NCBI RefSeq assembly: GCF_003255815.1
Contig: NC_037673.1
Span: forward strand, 159,302,526 to 159,366,525
DNA: 64,000 nt
Source: Theropithecus gelada
Taxonomy: Eukaryota; Chordata; Mammalia; Primates; Cercopithecidae
Direction: 5' to 3'
A program made the position numbers and the translations under genes. Every line of letters begins with the position of its first letter. The stretch's first letter is position 1. The notes below the pieces were generated by a model. It made no database searches and was not told where the DNA came from. It saw nothing but the letters and a program-made list of their open reading frames with translations. Shown here in pieces: positions 23,315-35,955 of this stretch.

Positions 23315-24430
23315 ATTTGAAGATCTTTGAATTTTTTTCAAGAAACAGATCAAATTAGGAATCTGTTTAAACCATCAATTTCTCATATGTTTAAAATGTT
23401 TGCCATTTGAAATAATTAATTTTGATAACTAAGTGCTTGGCTGTTTCTTAGCAAATTCTTTGGAATACCTCTATAATCTCGACTGTTGTTGATATTTTAA
23501 TTGGAAATCTCAAGGAATTTCTGAGTTCCTAATTCATACAAAGAATAACTCAAAGAAGGGCATATTATGCAAAATTATTTAACATTTTAATTATAAATGA
23601 ATTTAAGAAACACTTCTGAGAACTCTTAAATGCTATCTGAATCTGCATAATATAGATCTTGTAGAAACGTGTTGGGGCCTTTTAAATTCTTGCTCACTGA
23701 AATACACTTTCAAGATATCTTTTAAAATTTTCAAAAATAGGTTTAAATTAAATTTATATTTCAAATTAGGTTTTAATCCTCTTCAGAAAAAGCTCAACCT
23801 TAATTATGGTTTTCCCACAGCCAAGTTCCCTTACACAGAATTATCGTTCAGACGAATTGCTTTCACAAGAAAATCTTTACTAATTATTTTTAACATTAGG
23901 GCTAAAAAATTATCTCACTTCCCTTATTGGATTAGGGCTTCATCACCACCATAAATAATGCAGATTATGAGACCTGGCCCTGTTTTGGTTAACAAAAAGA
24001 CAGTAAACTGCAAACTTTTCAATGTTGCAATTACTGCTGCCTCTTTAAGTACATTCATCTGTATTCACTGTAATAATGGATTCAATGACAAGTTGGTTGA
24101 CCTTCTCGAGTTTCTGATGCAAATCAATATTCATAAATAAAAACTGTAAGAGTCTGCTATTTATAATCCCAAAACCTGTCATGGCCAATAGCATTTCTAA
24201 ATCCTGCTTAATAAACCACTTGACTCTGCTTGTATAATTGAGAGAGGAGAAGCCTTGTGTCTGAATTATCTAGATAAGTGCTTAATTCTGGAGGGAACAA
24301 TTTGAACCTAATGTCATTTTTCATAATGCGCATATTAGTTATACTTTAATACCAGACAGTTTGTGGTAAGCCACATTCAGGTTATGGACTTAATATCTAA
24401 GTAAAAACAAAACATAAAAAAATATTCCTC
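23315..24430. other. Repeat-poor single-copy DNA, possible conserved element
   Basis: About 1.1 kb without a recognised repeat. It contains an exact octamer ATGCAAAT (POU-factor site type) at 24117-24124 and several homeodomain-type TAAT cores nearby. These motifs also arise by chance in AT-rich DNA. No coding frame is convincing. Confidence 0.35.
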
Positions 24431-24618
24431 TGTGGTTTTCAACAGGTAGTCCCTGGACCAGCATTATCAGCAATACTACTTGGGAACTTGTGAAAAATGA
24501 TATTCTGGGTCCCTGTCTGAGGTCTGCTGAATCAGAAACTGGGTATGAGTGTATGGTACTCTGTGCCTTAACAAGCCCCCTAGTTGATTCTGATACTAAA
24601 GTTTGAGAGCCCCTGCTT
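24431..24618 (+). mobile_element. MER5A-like hAT-Charlie nonautonomous DNA transposon
   Basis: TAGTCCCTGGACCAGCATTA, TACTTGGGAACTTGTGAAAA, CTGCTGAATCAGAAACTGGG, TTAACAAGCCCCCTAGTTGA and AAAGTTTGAGAGCCCCTGCT follow the MER5A consensus end to end. Confidence 0.9.
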
Positions 24619-25312
24619 TATATCTTCTGCAGTCCTCAGTGGTCTCTTGAGTGCTGGCATCTCCCCTTGCAGTGTAAGCCTATGGCTCAGCGCTCCTCTG
24701 ACCTAGAGAGTGTTGCCTCTACATGGACTGCATTAGCCTCTGAAGTTTATAGGTTCACCTCTCCAACAAACAAGGGAGATGCTGGGAATCTGTAATGCTC
24801 ACTTATATTTATATTCTTAACTGCTGCCATGCTTGGTGCCTGATGGGAATGTAAATTAAATTAAACCTAGCTTGATCCAAGTTAGAGTTGATATGATCAC
24901 CAGTCTGCAAACCTAGACCAATATTTTGTGTTTCAGATCAGTGCAGTGATAGTCTGAAAGAGCAAACAAACCAAAAATAGTTCTACTGATGAATTGTCCT
25001 TTATATATGACTGAGAGTCCACAAGATTTATCTGGCTAATCTGGATCTCTGGATAATGAAATCTATACTTTGATTTTGACCTGTATAATTTACTTTAATA
25101 TTTAGCAAACAGGAGTCAGTCACTCATTGATGCTTCACCAAAACCAGCATCATTCTTAGTATTTGAGATTTCAGAGCACATTGTTTTTATTCTGACCAGT
25201 AAATCTAAGAAGTTAGCATGTGATTTATAGGAACTATTGGCCTTTTGAAAAGGCCACTGTATAAACTTTGAGAATTGCTGTTTGAAGTCATCATATGTCT
25301 TAAGTAGCATTT
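24619..25312. other. Single-copy DNA, no gene seen
   Basis: No repeat or coding signal was recognised up to the tetranucleotide repeat. Confidence 0.5.
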
Positions 25313-25422
25313 ATAGATAGATAGATAGACAGATAGATAGATAGATAAAATATATATATACACACATTTACATACATATATATGAGCAGCATTTATATAC
25401 ATATATATGTGTGTGTGTGTAT
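25313..25422. repeat. Compound microsatellite (GATA)n-(TA)n-(CA)n-(TG)n
   Basis: About eight GATA-type units with one GACA are followed by TA, CA, a TACATA spacer, and TA then TG units. The CA and TG parts are inverted relative to each other, so the right half can fold on itself. Confidence 0.92.
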
Positions 25423-27104
25423 AAATTCAATTTTTGTGTCTTCTTCTGCAATAGCTCTCCCCTTCAAACAACTATTTATCCCATACAAATGTAATATTCC
25501 AAGGAGTGAAGATGCATGCTGAGAAAACATAAATGTTCTTGTAAGCCCTGAAAATATATAACCTAAATCTGAAATGTCACTAAAGCAAGAATGTTCAATA
25601 CTGCCCCTAATGGGTGAACCAATGGGTAAATTTAAAAGCAAGTGAGAATGCAGCTGAAAAAAGAAATGGCCTTTCTAAGAGCCTAAGTCAAAAGCAAAAT
25701 CAAGCATTTCCCCAAAATTGTGCTCATTCTCTATGTGGAAATACAAATGCTTGGTAGTCTTGTGTGATGACACTTCCCACGGGGTAAGCTTCAGTACCCC
25801 GGTGACATCATTAACATGTGGGTGGTGGTTTTACTTGCATTTCCATTTCTAGTTGCACTTTGACAACTAAAAGGTTGTCAAATCTTAAAGGTGAGTTTTC
25901 AATTTTAAAAGATTCAGGAAATCATCTAAATTGCCATATTGTAGAGAGTAGTCCATAGACTTTGAAAATGGGAAATTACTTATGTGTGCATTTGTCTCTA
26001 ACTAGTATTACCATTTGTCTTCCACATCTATTTACTGAAAAATTATAGTCTAACCTTTAGAAAGCACACCAAGAAAAGCTGGTTTATTCTGATTTTTTGA
26101 AACAAATAATTTTAATTTAACTGGGATAGTCTTAGGAAATGTTTATGAAACACTTCATGTTATGACATGATTTAAATATAATAATTTTACTCAGCACACT
26201 GAGGCAAATGGCTAAGAGTAATTTCAGCTACCCCATACTCTGACCACTGACCACCCCTGGCATCACATGGGCACGTTTGTTACCTATTTGTTCCATACCA
26301 AGTTGTATGCACTCCAGTCGTTAGATTTTGCTCTAGCGTTATTGATAATCTGTAATTCCTGGAATAAATTACAGAATAATAATACGATGAGAAAGAAAAA
26401 GAGAGGGAGGGAGGGAAAAAGATGGAGGCACAGAAGGAGAGAAGGGTAAAGAGACAAAAAGAAAATGTTAAAAAGAAGAGATAGAGGAGGGCAAAAGTAA
26501 TGACATGACAGAAAGGGAAACATATCAGAAGTAAAATTGAAAGACCCGAATTTAAATTTAAATATAAGCTGAAAGACCTACATTAAAATAAAGAGTAAAG
26601 ATACAAAGCACGAAAAAGCAGAGAAGTTCACAAACAAATCAACTATTATTATAAGAATACTAATATACAGGGGAAAAAATTTTAAGGAGTCTTATGAATA
26701 ATTACAGGTGGTACAAAGAGATTAACATTAAAAAATAAATATGAGGATTATACCTCCTTTTTCTTTCTCTTTCATATTTTCTGATTATTCAAGAAGAAAT
26801 TTTCAGTTTAATGTTAGTACGTCTTTCATACTTTTTTGAATTTTTTTCATTTTCTAACAAACAAAGAGCAGAGCTTTTGACCTTTGGGTAGAACTCAATA
26901 CCATTATTTTGTTATTCAACAAAATTACTTTTACCAATAACTTCTATGTTACCCAACTGGCACAAGAACAATAGAATCTTAGAAATCTGGTCTTGCCCAA
27001 ATTGTACACGGCATGCTTTTTTAAATTTCTGAACTAAACCTTAAAATATATGCTTTCCTAGAGTTGCATAACTCTTAGAGTCAAAATGAACATTGGAAAA
27101 CAGG
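25423..27104. other. Mostly single-copy DNA with a purine tract
   Basis: No interspersed repeat or gene was recognised apart from the purine-rich tract at 26386-26500. Confidence 0.5.
26386..26500 (+). repeat. Purine-rich (GA/GGGA) tract
   Basis: About 115 bases are almost all A and G, with GGGAGGGAGGG at 26405. Such tracts can form triplex structures. No flanking Alu body explains it. Confidence 0.8.
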
Positions 27105-27303
27105 ACTCTCTGCTCTCTCTCTCTCTCTCTCTCTCTCTGATAATGAAAAGAAACTTACAAACATACATCACCTTGATTGTTAAAAGTTTTCGTAAAATCA
27201 TCATCAAATTATACAAAACATCCAATTTTCAAAAAAAAAAAAAAGCAAAATTCTTTGGTCTCCACATTTGTAGGGGTGTGTGTGTGTATGTGTGTGTGTG
27301 TGT
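27105..27303. repeat. Three microsatellites within 200 bp: (CT)n, A14, (TG)n
   Basis: A CT run ends at 27139, an A14 run lies at 27231-27244 and a TG run with one TA break spans 27275-27303. They are separated by ordinary AT-rich sequence. Confidence 0.9.
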
Positions 27304-27424
27304 CATGCTATGAACATATTTATGACTAAAAGCCAAGTAAAAACCATGCTTACCAAGGCTGCTTAATGAAGAGTGAAACATCTTGACTTCTACAGTGTCG
27401 GACCTCATTCCCTTGAAGTAAAAG

Positions 27425-27725
27425 CAGTGCCATTTAAATGTTAAACCACTAGCCACTAGCACTTGAGGTTAGAACTTAAATATGGCTAGTCCAAACTGAG
27501 ATGTGCTGTATCAAGTAGTGATATCAGTAATTTAATATGAAAAAAGAATGCAAAATATCTCATTCGTAATTTTGTATAGATTAAATGTCAAAATGATAAA
27601 ATTTGGGATACAGTTGTTTAAATAAAACATTCAAATTAATTTCACTTTTTTAACATAGCTATAATGAAAGTTTTGTTTATATACACAGTTTGCTTATATT
27701 TCTGTTGGACAATACTGTTCTAGAA
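27425..27725. mobile_element. hAT-type nonautonomous DNA transposon relic
   Basis: The segment matches the old family that reads 'aaccactagccac...gcacttgaggttag', AATATGGCTAGTCCAAACTG, GAGATGTGCTGTATCAAG, AAAATATCTCATTCGTAAT, and ends TTGGACAATACTGTTCTAGA. I read this as a MER3/MER33-type hAT element, but the exact name is uncertain. Confidence 0.65.
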
Positions 27726-29907
27726 GCTGTCACCAGTAAATTTAGCTATGTAAGGGTTACTAATGACATTGTGGAGAACATATTTTTGTGAACATTTTGT
27801 CACAATTTTGTACATAATTATGGATGTGTTCTAGTTTTCTGCACCACCTTGAATTATGTTTTATAATACATATTTTGCTAGAAAATCATTAGCTTCAAGA
27901 ATTTTTGAAACACTTATTAGGTATAACTTGTACATAATATCCTCATACATTTTTGTTGTTTTCTGGATCAGTAGTTATATTTTTAATGTTGAATTATATA
28001 CGTGGAGTTTCTACTTTTATCCTTTATTTGGAATTAGGGTATTATTTTTATTGCTTTCTGTTTTCTATTTTAAGAATTTGTCCTGTTACATTAACTAATA
28101 TCTTTCATAGTGCTTTGGCTAATTTCTAAAATTCAATTCTTATTTTCTTTTTATTGCTTAACAGTAAAAATCAACAAGACAATAAACCAATGTGATACAT
28201 CTTTTGCAGCATGGCATAAAATTTTTAATCTTCAATGGTTTCTTTGTCATTATCTACCAAAGAGTATACAGTTTCTTCTTGATTTCTATTTTTCCTGAGT
28301 GTTTAGGATTTCCTTTAAATTTCAAATGTATAAGAGTTTTCTGGTTAAACATGTAAAAATTTTTTTTAGTGTATGGTGTTAAGAATGGTAAGTGTAAACT
28401 GTACAGTATCTGCTTTTAGAAATTTAAGATATTAGTTTTAATAACCTAGAATATAAATAATCAACATTCATTTTAAAATCTGTATATCCTCTGCAACATA
28501 CAACATTTTATATTTATATATTACATATAGCCTATGGAGTTCATGCTTCAAAATTTTTAAATCTTTTTTATTTTCTGTCTACACCAATGCCTAGGAGAAC
28601 ATGTCTCCTTATATTCAAAACGGATTGCTTGTTTCACCAGAAGGGATAATCTTATTGCATGCTTGAATGAGATGTTTCCTTTTCTTTCTTGTGCTGTTTG
28701 TCAGTTAAAAAGTACTTTGTCTTAATTCACGGGCAGCCATCTTGGAATCCTAAGGAAAGCCAACTTGCGCAAAAACTGATACTACAGTAGTTCAGCAAAG
28801 CAGAGAGGTAAGTAGAATTGGATGGATGATGGTAGCAATAAGTCACAAAGACAACTAATACTAGAAGTCTTTCGACCTCTAGGATTTTAAGTTGGTAACA
28901 TATACTATTTTTGCAGATTATATAAATCTAATTTCATTTATATCCCTATTACAACAGAAGACATTCCTGACTTGTTAACAATTCTCTCTCTGCTTCTCAC
29001 TCAAGACAATCTTAAGGGTAGGCAAAGTTAAATAAGTAATAGTTTGCTACATATGTTAAAATTGCTACAATCACTAACTATTATGTTGAGAAGAAGAAAT
29101 ACTGATATTTCTAAGTGCTTCTCATCTCTAGGCAGGGACATAGGTGGTTAATGCACGGAAGATAACGTCAGTGTGAAACTATTTGATTTTTGGCATGTTT
29201 AAGAATAAACTGTGTGACAAACAGTACATCTATAATTTCTCAGACATACTAGTGAACATATACCCAAATTAAACTCAAATTATTTTTCTCATCCTTTATC
29301 CAGGAGTCAAATTCCTCCCAAACACCTCCTTGGACATATTCCAAAGGTAAAGCTAACTGGATCACATCTTTCTCTGCCTCTAATTTCTAGGCATTCAGTT
29401 ATAGGTGGCCTTTAAAATTACAATATTATATTAACATAATATAGCAGAAGCTCTATCATAAGGCAACCAAGAGAACACATTTTTTGTCAACTTTAACTCT
29501 GCTTAATATATATTCAGCATTATCTCCTTTTACTTATACAGGTGAAAGAATAAAAGGTTAGTATAGTTCTGTAGTCTCATATCAGTTTTCTTGCAACTCA
29601 ATATATTTTTCTTCAAGTCCATCCCTAGAACAAAGAGGGCTGGGTTCTCTCAGCCAGCATACCTGGCCAAGATAATTGCACTTGAAATGACACCTCCCTT
29701 TTAGAAACTTTCGAAGACTCCTTGATATATTCTCAAAAATAAAAATACCACAATTGAATCTTAATGCTTATATCCACATAATTCTAAAAGCATTAACTAA
29801 CTCATTTTATTTCCAATAACCTATCTTTCTATTGATTACTGTATTTTCCAAAGATGATCATTGTGAGCTCTTTGACTTGGCTCCTGTGTCCTTTCAATAT
29901 ATCTTAC

Positions 29908-29948
29908 TATCATCATCATCATCATCATCATCATTATTATTATTATTA
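29908..29948. repeat. (CAT)n-(TTA)n microsatellite
   Basis: About nine CAT units pass into about five ATT units. Confidence 0.9.
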
Positions 29949-30217
29949 GGAACTTTATTTTCTGGCACTACATGATACTCCAGATTCATTTTGTACATTT
30001 AACACCACAGCCCTAGAATAAGCATTTCTCTGACGAACTCTGTTTTTTTTTTTTATTTTTGTTTTGTTTTGTTTTGGAAGTTGGTACTAGAAAGCAACAT
30101 CTGGACCCTAGCTGTACTTGTTGCTACTGGGGTGTCCTCAGTTCTAGGCTTTCTTAGCTGACAGAATAAGAAAATAGATATTTGTCTACTAACCCATGTG
30201 TTTACATGTCTATTAGC

Positions 30218-30250
30218 CCACACACAAACACACACACACACATACACACC
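30218..30250. repeat. (CA)n microsatellite
   Basis: CA units with interruptions by AA and TA. Confidence 0.9.
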
Positions 30251-30699
30251 AAACATATATATCCATCCATATCAATATTATCTATATTACCCTAAACATA
30301 AGTGGACACTAATATCTCCAACTCTAAATCATTACCCTAGGGATCATTTTGGCCTTCTTGCTTATTTATAAATCCCCACCCCAACAGGAATAAACACAGC
30401 TCCCACCATCTGTCATTTACTCACTTAATTGTTCAATTCCTAAACATACATATCACAGAATGATAATAAATAATTCACCTATAATGCCATGGGAAATAAT
30501 CATCCACACTACAGTATTTGTGTACGGCTAGGTTTTGGGGGGTGTTTTTGGTTTTGTGTGTGGTTTTATTTATTTATTTTTTGCCTTTTGTCTTATGCAC
30601 TCCATTCATTTCTAAATTTACTGAGATCATCATCTTCCTCACACCTGCCTGTCTTCATCAAAGTTGTTTAATACATTTGTAATACAGTTAGTTTGCTTT

Positions 30700-31400
30700 T
30701 TTTAATATTCTGCATTCCACCCTGGAATCCTCTGATCTACCAAATGATATTGGAAAAATTTGCATACATTAAAGTTTACTCTTTGTGCTATATATAAAGT
30801 TCTATAAGTTTCGGCAAATGTATAGTGTCATGTATTCACCATTACAGTACTATACACAGGTTTATCAACCTAAGAAGTCGCTGTGCATTAAGTTTTCAAC
30901 CCTGCCCAACTCCTTACAAACTCTTGGCAGCTACTAATTTTTTTAATGTTCTCTGTCATTTAGCCTTTTCCAGAATGGTCATATAATTGGAATCAGATGC
31001 TGTGTAGCTTTCTAGACTAGCTTAGTTTACTTAGCAATGTGCATTCGGGATTCATCCATGATATTTTGAGGCTTGATAGCTCATTTCTTTTTATTGCTGA
31101 ATAATATGTCATTGTATTGATGTTCATGCATCAATGTTTATTTCCATGCAAAGTGTATTGCTGTTAGTTGGCCGCTTCCAGTTTGGGGTAATTATGAATA
31201 AAACTGCTATAAATATTTACCTCAGGGGTTTTGTGTGGACACAGTTTTCAAAATAAATGAATATATACCTAGAAACATGATTGCTAGATTGCATGGCCTT
31301 TGCTTTCTTTCATTTATGTTTACCCAGTATTCTTTTGACCATTTCTTTGATTTTTACATTTTGTGTAATCATGTTTCAGATATACCTTGCATACATAATA
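30700..31400 (-). mobile_element. Old L1M (L1MC/ME-like), antisense 3' portion
   Basis: Antisense 3'UTR sequence (ATTAAAGTTTACTCTTTGTG, CAAATGTATAGTGTCATGTA) leads into the antisense ORF2 C-terminus (ATTGCTGAATAATATGTCAT, TGCTATAAATATTTACCTCA). It breaks off where the hAT element begins at 31409, and no continuation was recognised on the other side. Confidence 0.75.
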
Positions 31401-31408
31401 ATACATAG

Positions 31409-31626
31409 CAGGGGTGTCCAATCTTTTGGCTTCCCTGGGCCACATTGGAAGAAGAATTGTCTTGGGCCACATATAATACACTAACACTAATGATTGCTGA
31501 TGAGCTAAAAAAAAAAAAAAAAGTGAAAAAAAACACACAAAAAAATCTGATAATGTTTTAAGAAAGTTTATTAATTTGTGTTAGGCCACATTCAAAGCCA
31601 TTTTGGGCTGCATGCAGACAAGCTTG
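31409..31626. mobile_element. hAT-Charlie-type nonautonomous DNA transposon
   Basis: It begins CAGGGGTGTCCAATCTTTTG and contains CTTCCCTGGGCCACATTGG and GAAAGTTTATTAATTTGTG, a common primate DNA-transposon pattern. The end GACAAGCTTG complements the start imperfectly, as diverged terminal inverted repeats would. An internal A16 run lies at 31507-31522. The family name is not assigned. Confidence 0.8.
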
Positions 31627-32743
31627 ATAAATAGTATAACATATATTGGAAATAGAAGTTTTTACTCTAACTAAAAATCTTTGACTTTTAATAAGTAAGT
31701 CAAATATGCATGTGTACATGTATGTTTATATGTATTATAATATTTGATGGTTATCTTTATGTTTTAAAATTATGACTACATGTTTTTCTTTAAAATTATC
31801 ACAAGAAAGATACAGCATCTAGTGACTATCTCCTGTGAAAATTGAGAAATTATGCATACTTTTATTTCACTTTTCATGTTTCAGAGCTGTAGATATAATC
31901 TAGAACAGTGAATCTAAATCTTTATAGTAGTAAAAACTTATCTTCAAACAAACATTGCGTGAAAATCCAATACATTAAACAGTTAAACATTGCAGCTGTT
32001 CTAATTGGGTCACACTGAGTTTTCCCTCCTCAATTCTTTTTAATCCTTCTGAGAAGGTTCCAAGATGGTCTTTGTTTTATAATAGTATTTCTTTGCCAAT
32101 TCATTACAGTGTGCCAAACTCATCTTCTCACAAATAGTAAGCCTTTAGAAGCAATGTGTTTTTCACTCTTTCATTTTACTGTTACTACTTATGGTAAGTG
32201 AGCCTAGCATTGAACCAACCATTTTAATACAAGGTCTCCTCCTTAGATAAAACAATTCAAATAACAGAAGTGAGTTGCTCTAAGGAAAAATATGTAATCA
32301 CAAATACAATATTTATGTGGCCAAAAAATTCCAGTGGTAAACAAAGGAATGGCACAATTATAGAAAACTCTGCTCTACAACCAAGTTTCCTAGAAGAAGT
32401 AAAGTGAATCAAAGAGAAATAGAAACCATTATCTGAGACTGAATATAGGTAGGCGAGGGATCCTTCACAGATTTTAAGTGAACAACAAAAGCTTAGGGGA
32501 AATATAATAAAATTAGCAGATTTTGTGAGAATTTTTACAAGGCAACAGACCTATGTTAGAGTTATAAACTACTCTAGTTTGCCTTTCTTCTTCATTTTAA
32601 TCTTTAGCAAGTAGTCTTCTTAAAGAATAAATAATAATCAATAACAAACTGTCACAAGATGAAAGCATGAAAATGCACAGAGAAAGTAACAATTATGGAG
32701 AACATGTAAAGTATATCTGAAGAAGAGTCAAAAATGCAACATA
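31627..32743. other. Single-copy AT-rich DNA, no gene seen
   Basis: No repeat or coding signal was recognised. Confidence 0.5.
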
Positions 32744-32761
32744 AGAAATATTCAGGATATA

Positions 32762-33089
32762 TGGGCTGGGCGTGGTGACTCATGCCTGTAATCTGAGCAC
32801 TTTGGGAGGCTAAGGAGGACAGATCCCCTGAGGTCAGGAGTTCCAGACCAGCCTGGCCAACACCGCGAAACTCCGTCTCTACTAAAAATACAAAAAGTAG
32901 CTGGCGTGGTGGTGCATGCCTGTAATCCCAGCTACTCGGGAAGCTGAGGCAGGAGTATTGCTTGAACCCAGGAGGCAGAGATTGTGGTGAGCTGAGATCG
33001 TGTCACTGCACTACAGCCTGGGTGACAGAGTGAGACTCTGCCAAAAAAAAAAAGAAAAGAGAAAAGAAAACAAAGGAAAAGAAAGAAAC
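32762..33089 (+). mobile_element. AluS-like with 18-bp target duplication
   Basis: A full-length Alu runs from TGGGCTGGGCGTGGTGAC to an AAAAG-type tail. AGAAATATTCAGGATATA repeats exactly at 32744-32761 and 33090-33107. Confidence 0.97.
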
Positions 33090-33340
33090 AGAAATATTCA
33101 GGATATAATAAAATTATCCTTGAAATAAAGAAAAAATGATTTGAAATTTAGATTAAGAGAGCCACCTGTATATTGATATGACCTTCTAGTGATATATTGA
33201 AATAACATTACTAAACTTCAAAAATAAGGAATGAATCTAATATATGCCTATGCAAGAAAACTGAGTAATGTGCTAAGAAAAAACTGATTTACTTCAAACT
33301 ATTCTATGGCAACACTCAATGCCAGAATAAAGTGAATTAA

Positions 33341-34006
33341 TGCGTGTAGTAGGTTGAATAATGGTCACCCAAAGACATCAATTTCTAATTCCTAGAATTT
33401 GTAAAAGTTACCTTGTTTGGGAAAAAGTGTTTGCAGATTTGACTAAATTAATAATTTTGAGATGAAAAAATTAACCTGGACTTTGCAGAGGGGCTCTGAA
33501 TGCCATCATAAGTGTCCTTGTAAAATTGAAACAGAAGATGTTTTTATTTATTTATTCATTGAGACAGAGTCTCACTCTGTTGGCTGGAGTGCATGGCACA
33601 ATCTCAGCTCACTGCAGCCTCCACCTCCCAGGTTCAAGCGATTCTCCTGCCTCAGCCTCCTGAGTAGCTAAGATTACAGGCACCTGCTGGTCTCAAACAC
33701 CTGACCTCAAGTGATCTGTCCGCCTCGGCCTCCCAAAGTGCTGGAATTACACGCATGAGCCACCGCGCCTGGCCCCGAAATAGAATATATTAAACAGACA
33801 TGAAGAGAAGGTTATATGAAGATGTAGGCAAAGATTATAGTGATATAACCACAAGCCTAAGAATGTTGAAGCAGCCACCAGAATCTGGAGGAGGCAAGGA
33901 ACAGATTCTCCTCTGTGCCCACTGGGGAGAGTGCAACCTCAATGGATTTCAGGGTTCTTGTTTTCAGATTTTCAAGAAAATTAATTTATTTTATTTAAGC
34001 CTGTAA
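33341..34006 (+). mobile_element. MLT1 LTR (MLT1B/C-like), 5' part, interrupted
   Basis: It begins TGCGTGTAGTAGGTTGAATA and runs through the MLT1 pattern to TTTAATTTATTTTATTTAAG-type sequence near 34000. An antisense Alu splits it at 33541-33774 and the L1P at 34009 cuts it before its 3' end. The missing 3' end reappears at 39797-39849. Confidence 0.85.
33541..33774 (-). mobile_element. Alu, antisense, with internal deletion
   Basis: The Alu body jumps from ATTACAGGCACCTGC directly to TGGTCTCAAACACCTGACC, so roughly 65 bp of the usual central segment are missing. An imperfect target duplication (GAAACAGAAGAT / GAAATAGAATAT) flanks it. Confidence 0.92.
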
Positions 34007-35455
34007 CTAGAGAGGGAGCCAAGATGGCCAACTAGAAGCAGCCAGGAAGAAGTTATTCCATCGAGAGAGAACAAACCATCAAGTAGACCAGCAGACTTTG
34101 AACAGATCTTTGAAAAGAAGGCATAGAACATGGACAGAGAAAGAATGCAGACCCCAGGCTTAAAGTGGAGGAAGCTGGGAACTCTGAATGAGGTTGCAAA
34201 GCGCCAGGACACATTCCAGGCCACGAGCAGCTCCTGGGGAAGAGGTAAGTGAAATAGGCGTGGAATGGTTCACTGTCACCATGGACCTCCAGAATCCTAG
34301 CTGCAGGAGACCCCACCACTCCAAAGGAGATTTGAGTTGGCAGGGGGATCTTCCTCGAGATGTCCACAAAAGTTACCCCAACCTCTTTAGAACAGTCAAC
34401 ATGCAAATTCAGGAAATTCAGTACCTTGGTGAATATCCCCCAGACATACAACCATCAGATTATCTGAGACCAACACAAAATAAAAATATTTAAGGCAGCT
34501 AGAGAGAAGGGATAACTTACAGAGAAAGAAAACCTCATCAGCCTAACAACAGATGTTTCCACAGAAACCTTAAAAGCCAGGAGAGATTTGGGGACTATAT
34601 TTGACATCCTTAAAGAAAAGAAATTTCCACCAAGAATTCCATGTCCAGCCACACTAAGCTTCATAAACAAAGGATAAATAAAGTCATTTTCAGACTAGCA
34701 AATGGTAGGAAATTCATTACTAGCAGACCTACATTATAAGAAGTCCTTAAGGGGCTTATAAATATGAAAACAAATGACCATTACTTGCCACTACCAAAAC
34801 ACACTTAAGTATATAGCCCACTGACACCATAAAGTAACTACATAATCAAATCTACATAAAAACTAGCTAACATGATGACAGTATCGAATCCTCATATATC
34901 AATTTTAATCTTGAATGTTAATGGGATAAATACCCAACTTAAAAGGCATAGCTGGCAAATTGTATAAAGAACCAAGACCCAACTGTACACATCAGAGACC
35001 CATCTTACATGCAATGACATCCACAGGCTCAAAGTAAATGAATAGAGAAAGACCTATCCAGCAAATAGAAAACAAAAGAGAGCACAGGCTGTTATTCTTA
35101 TTTCAGTCAAAACAAACTTTAAACCAACAATGATAAAACAATACAAGAAGGACATTGCACAATGATAAAGATTTCAATTCAACAAGAACACTTAACTATT
35201 CCAAATATATATGCACTCAAGACTGGAGCATCCAGATTGATTAAACAAGTTCTTAGAGATCTACAAAGAGACTTAGATAACCACACGATAATAATGAGAG
35301 ACTTCCACGCTCTGCTGACAGTGTTAGATAGTTCAACAAGGCAGAAAACTAACAGAAATTTTGGGACCTAAAGTTGACACATGACCAAATGAACTTAGCA
35401 GACATCTACAGAATAGTCCACTGAACAAGAACAGAATATACATTCTTCTCATCTG

Positions 35456-35955
35456 TGTGAGAAAATATTTTAAATGGTCTATTTTCAAGGCATAATAAAT
35501 CTAAGGACTGGCAGCTAGCCTGCAAATGTAACAAACTGCACAGCTCATGCACCTAGAAGGTCACAATGGTTACAAGCGAACAGAAACAGAATGCAGAGGA
35601 CGGGTCAGCCCATAAAAGGGGAAAAATTTCATAATTGGGAAACTGAAACTTAAGCGGGGAAGGGGATGGGGCATAACCTTATAAGGGGAATAATAAAACA
35701 TAGGCGATAATAAAACAAATGCCTTAGCATTTACTTGTCTGGGAAGATTGTAACCCCATAGTACTTGACAATGAGGAACTAGGGGAGGGACTCGAGTGCT
35801 AGAAGATAAAGTGCCTATTGTGACTGCCCCAGATGTGCCTGCTCACCACCAGACACTCAATCTTGCAAGACCGTTATTAAAAAGTCTCACTTTCACTGTT
35901 CTTTGTGCTTCGAAGTCCATTCTTTGGGTTTGGATGAGTAAGTGTGTTTCTCACA
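35456..35955 (+). mobile_element. Solo ERV LTR, 500 bp, exact 5-bp target duplication
   Basis: The insert begins TGTGAGAAA and ends TTTCTCACA, a 9-bp perfect terminal inverted repeat with the TG...CA ends of retroviral LTRs. ATCTG lies immediately outside both ends (35451-35455 and 35956-35960), and the L1 sequence reads through once it is removed. An ATTAAA poly(A)-type signal near 35876 supports plus orientation. I do not assign a family. Confidence 0.93.

Larger units (their letters stand above)
27726..30699. other. Mostly single-copy AT-rich DNA
   Basis: About 3 kb with only small simple repeats (29908-29948, a T-rich run at 30042-30076, 30218-30250). A stretch near 28730-28850 starting GGCAGCCATCTTGGAATCC recalls an old LTR fragment, but the match is too weak to call. 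Confidence 0.45.

Noticed and set aside
25313..25422. Regularly spaced short repeats considered as a CRISPR-like array
   Set aside because: They are contiguous microsatellite units without unique spacers, in primate DNA.
28800..28815. Strong 5' splice-site-like GAGAGGTAAGTAG
   Set aside because: No open frame, acceptor or repeat-free exon candidate adjoins it; such matches are frequent by chance.
28730..28850. Possible LTR fragment starting GGCAGCCATCTTGG
   Set aside because: Similarity covers too short a stretch to separate from chance.
34053..34451. 132-codon minus-strand frame
   Set aside because: It lies antisense to the L1P 5'UTR and ORF1 remnant and begins at a non-ATG codon or by chance; it is repeat-derived.
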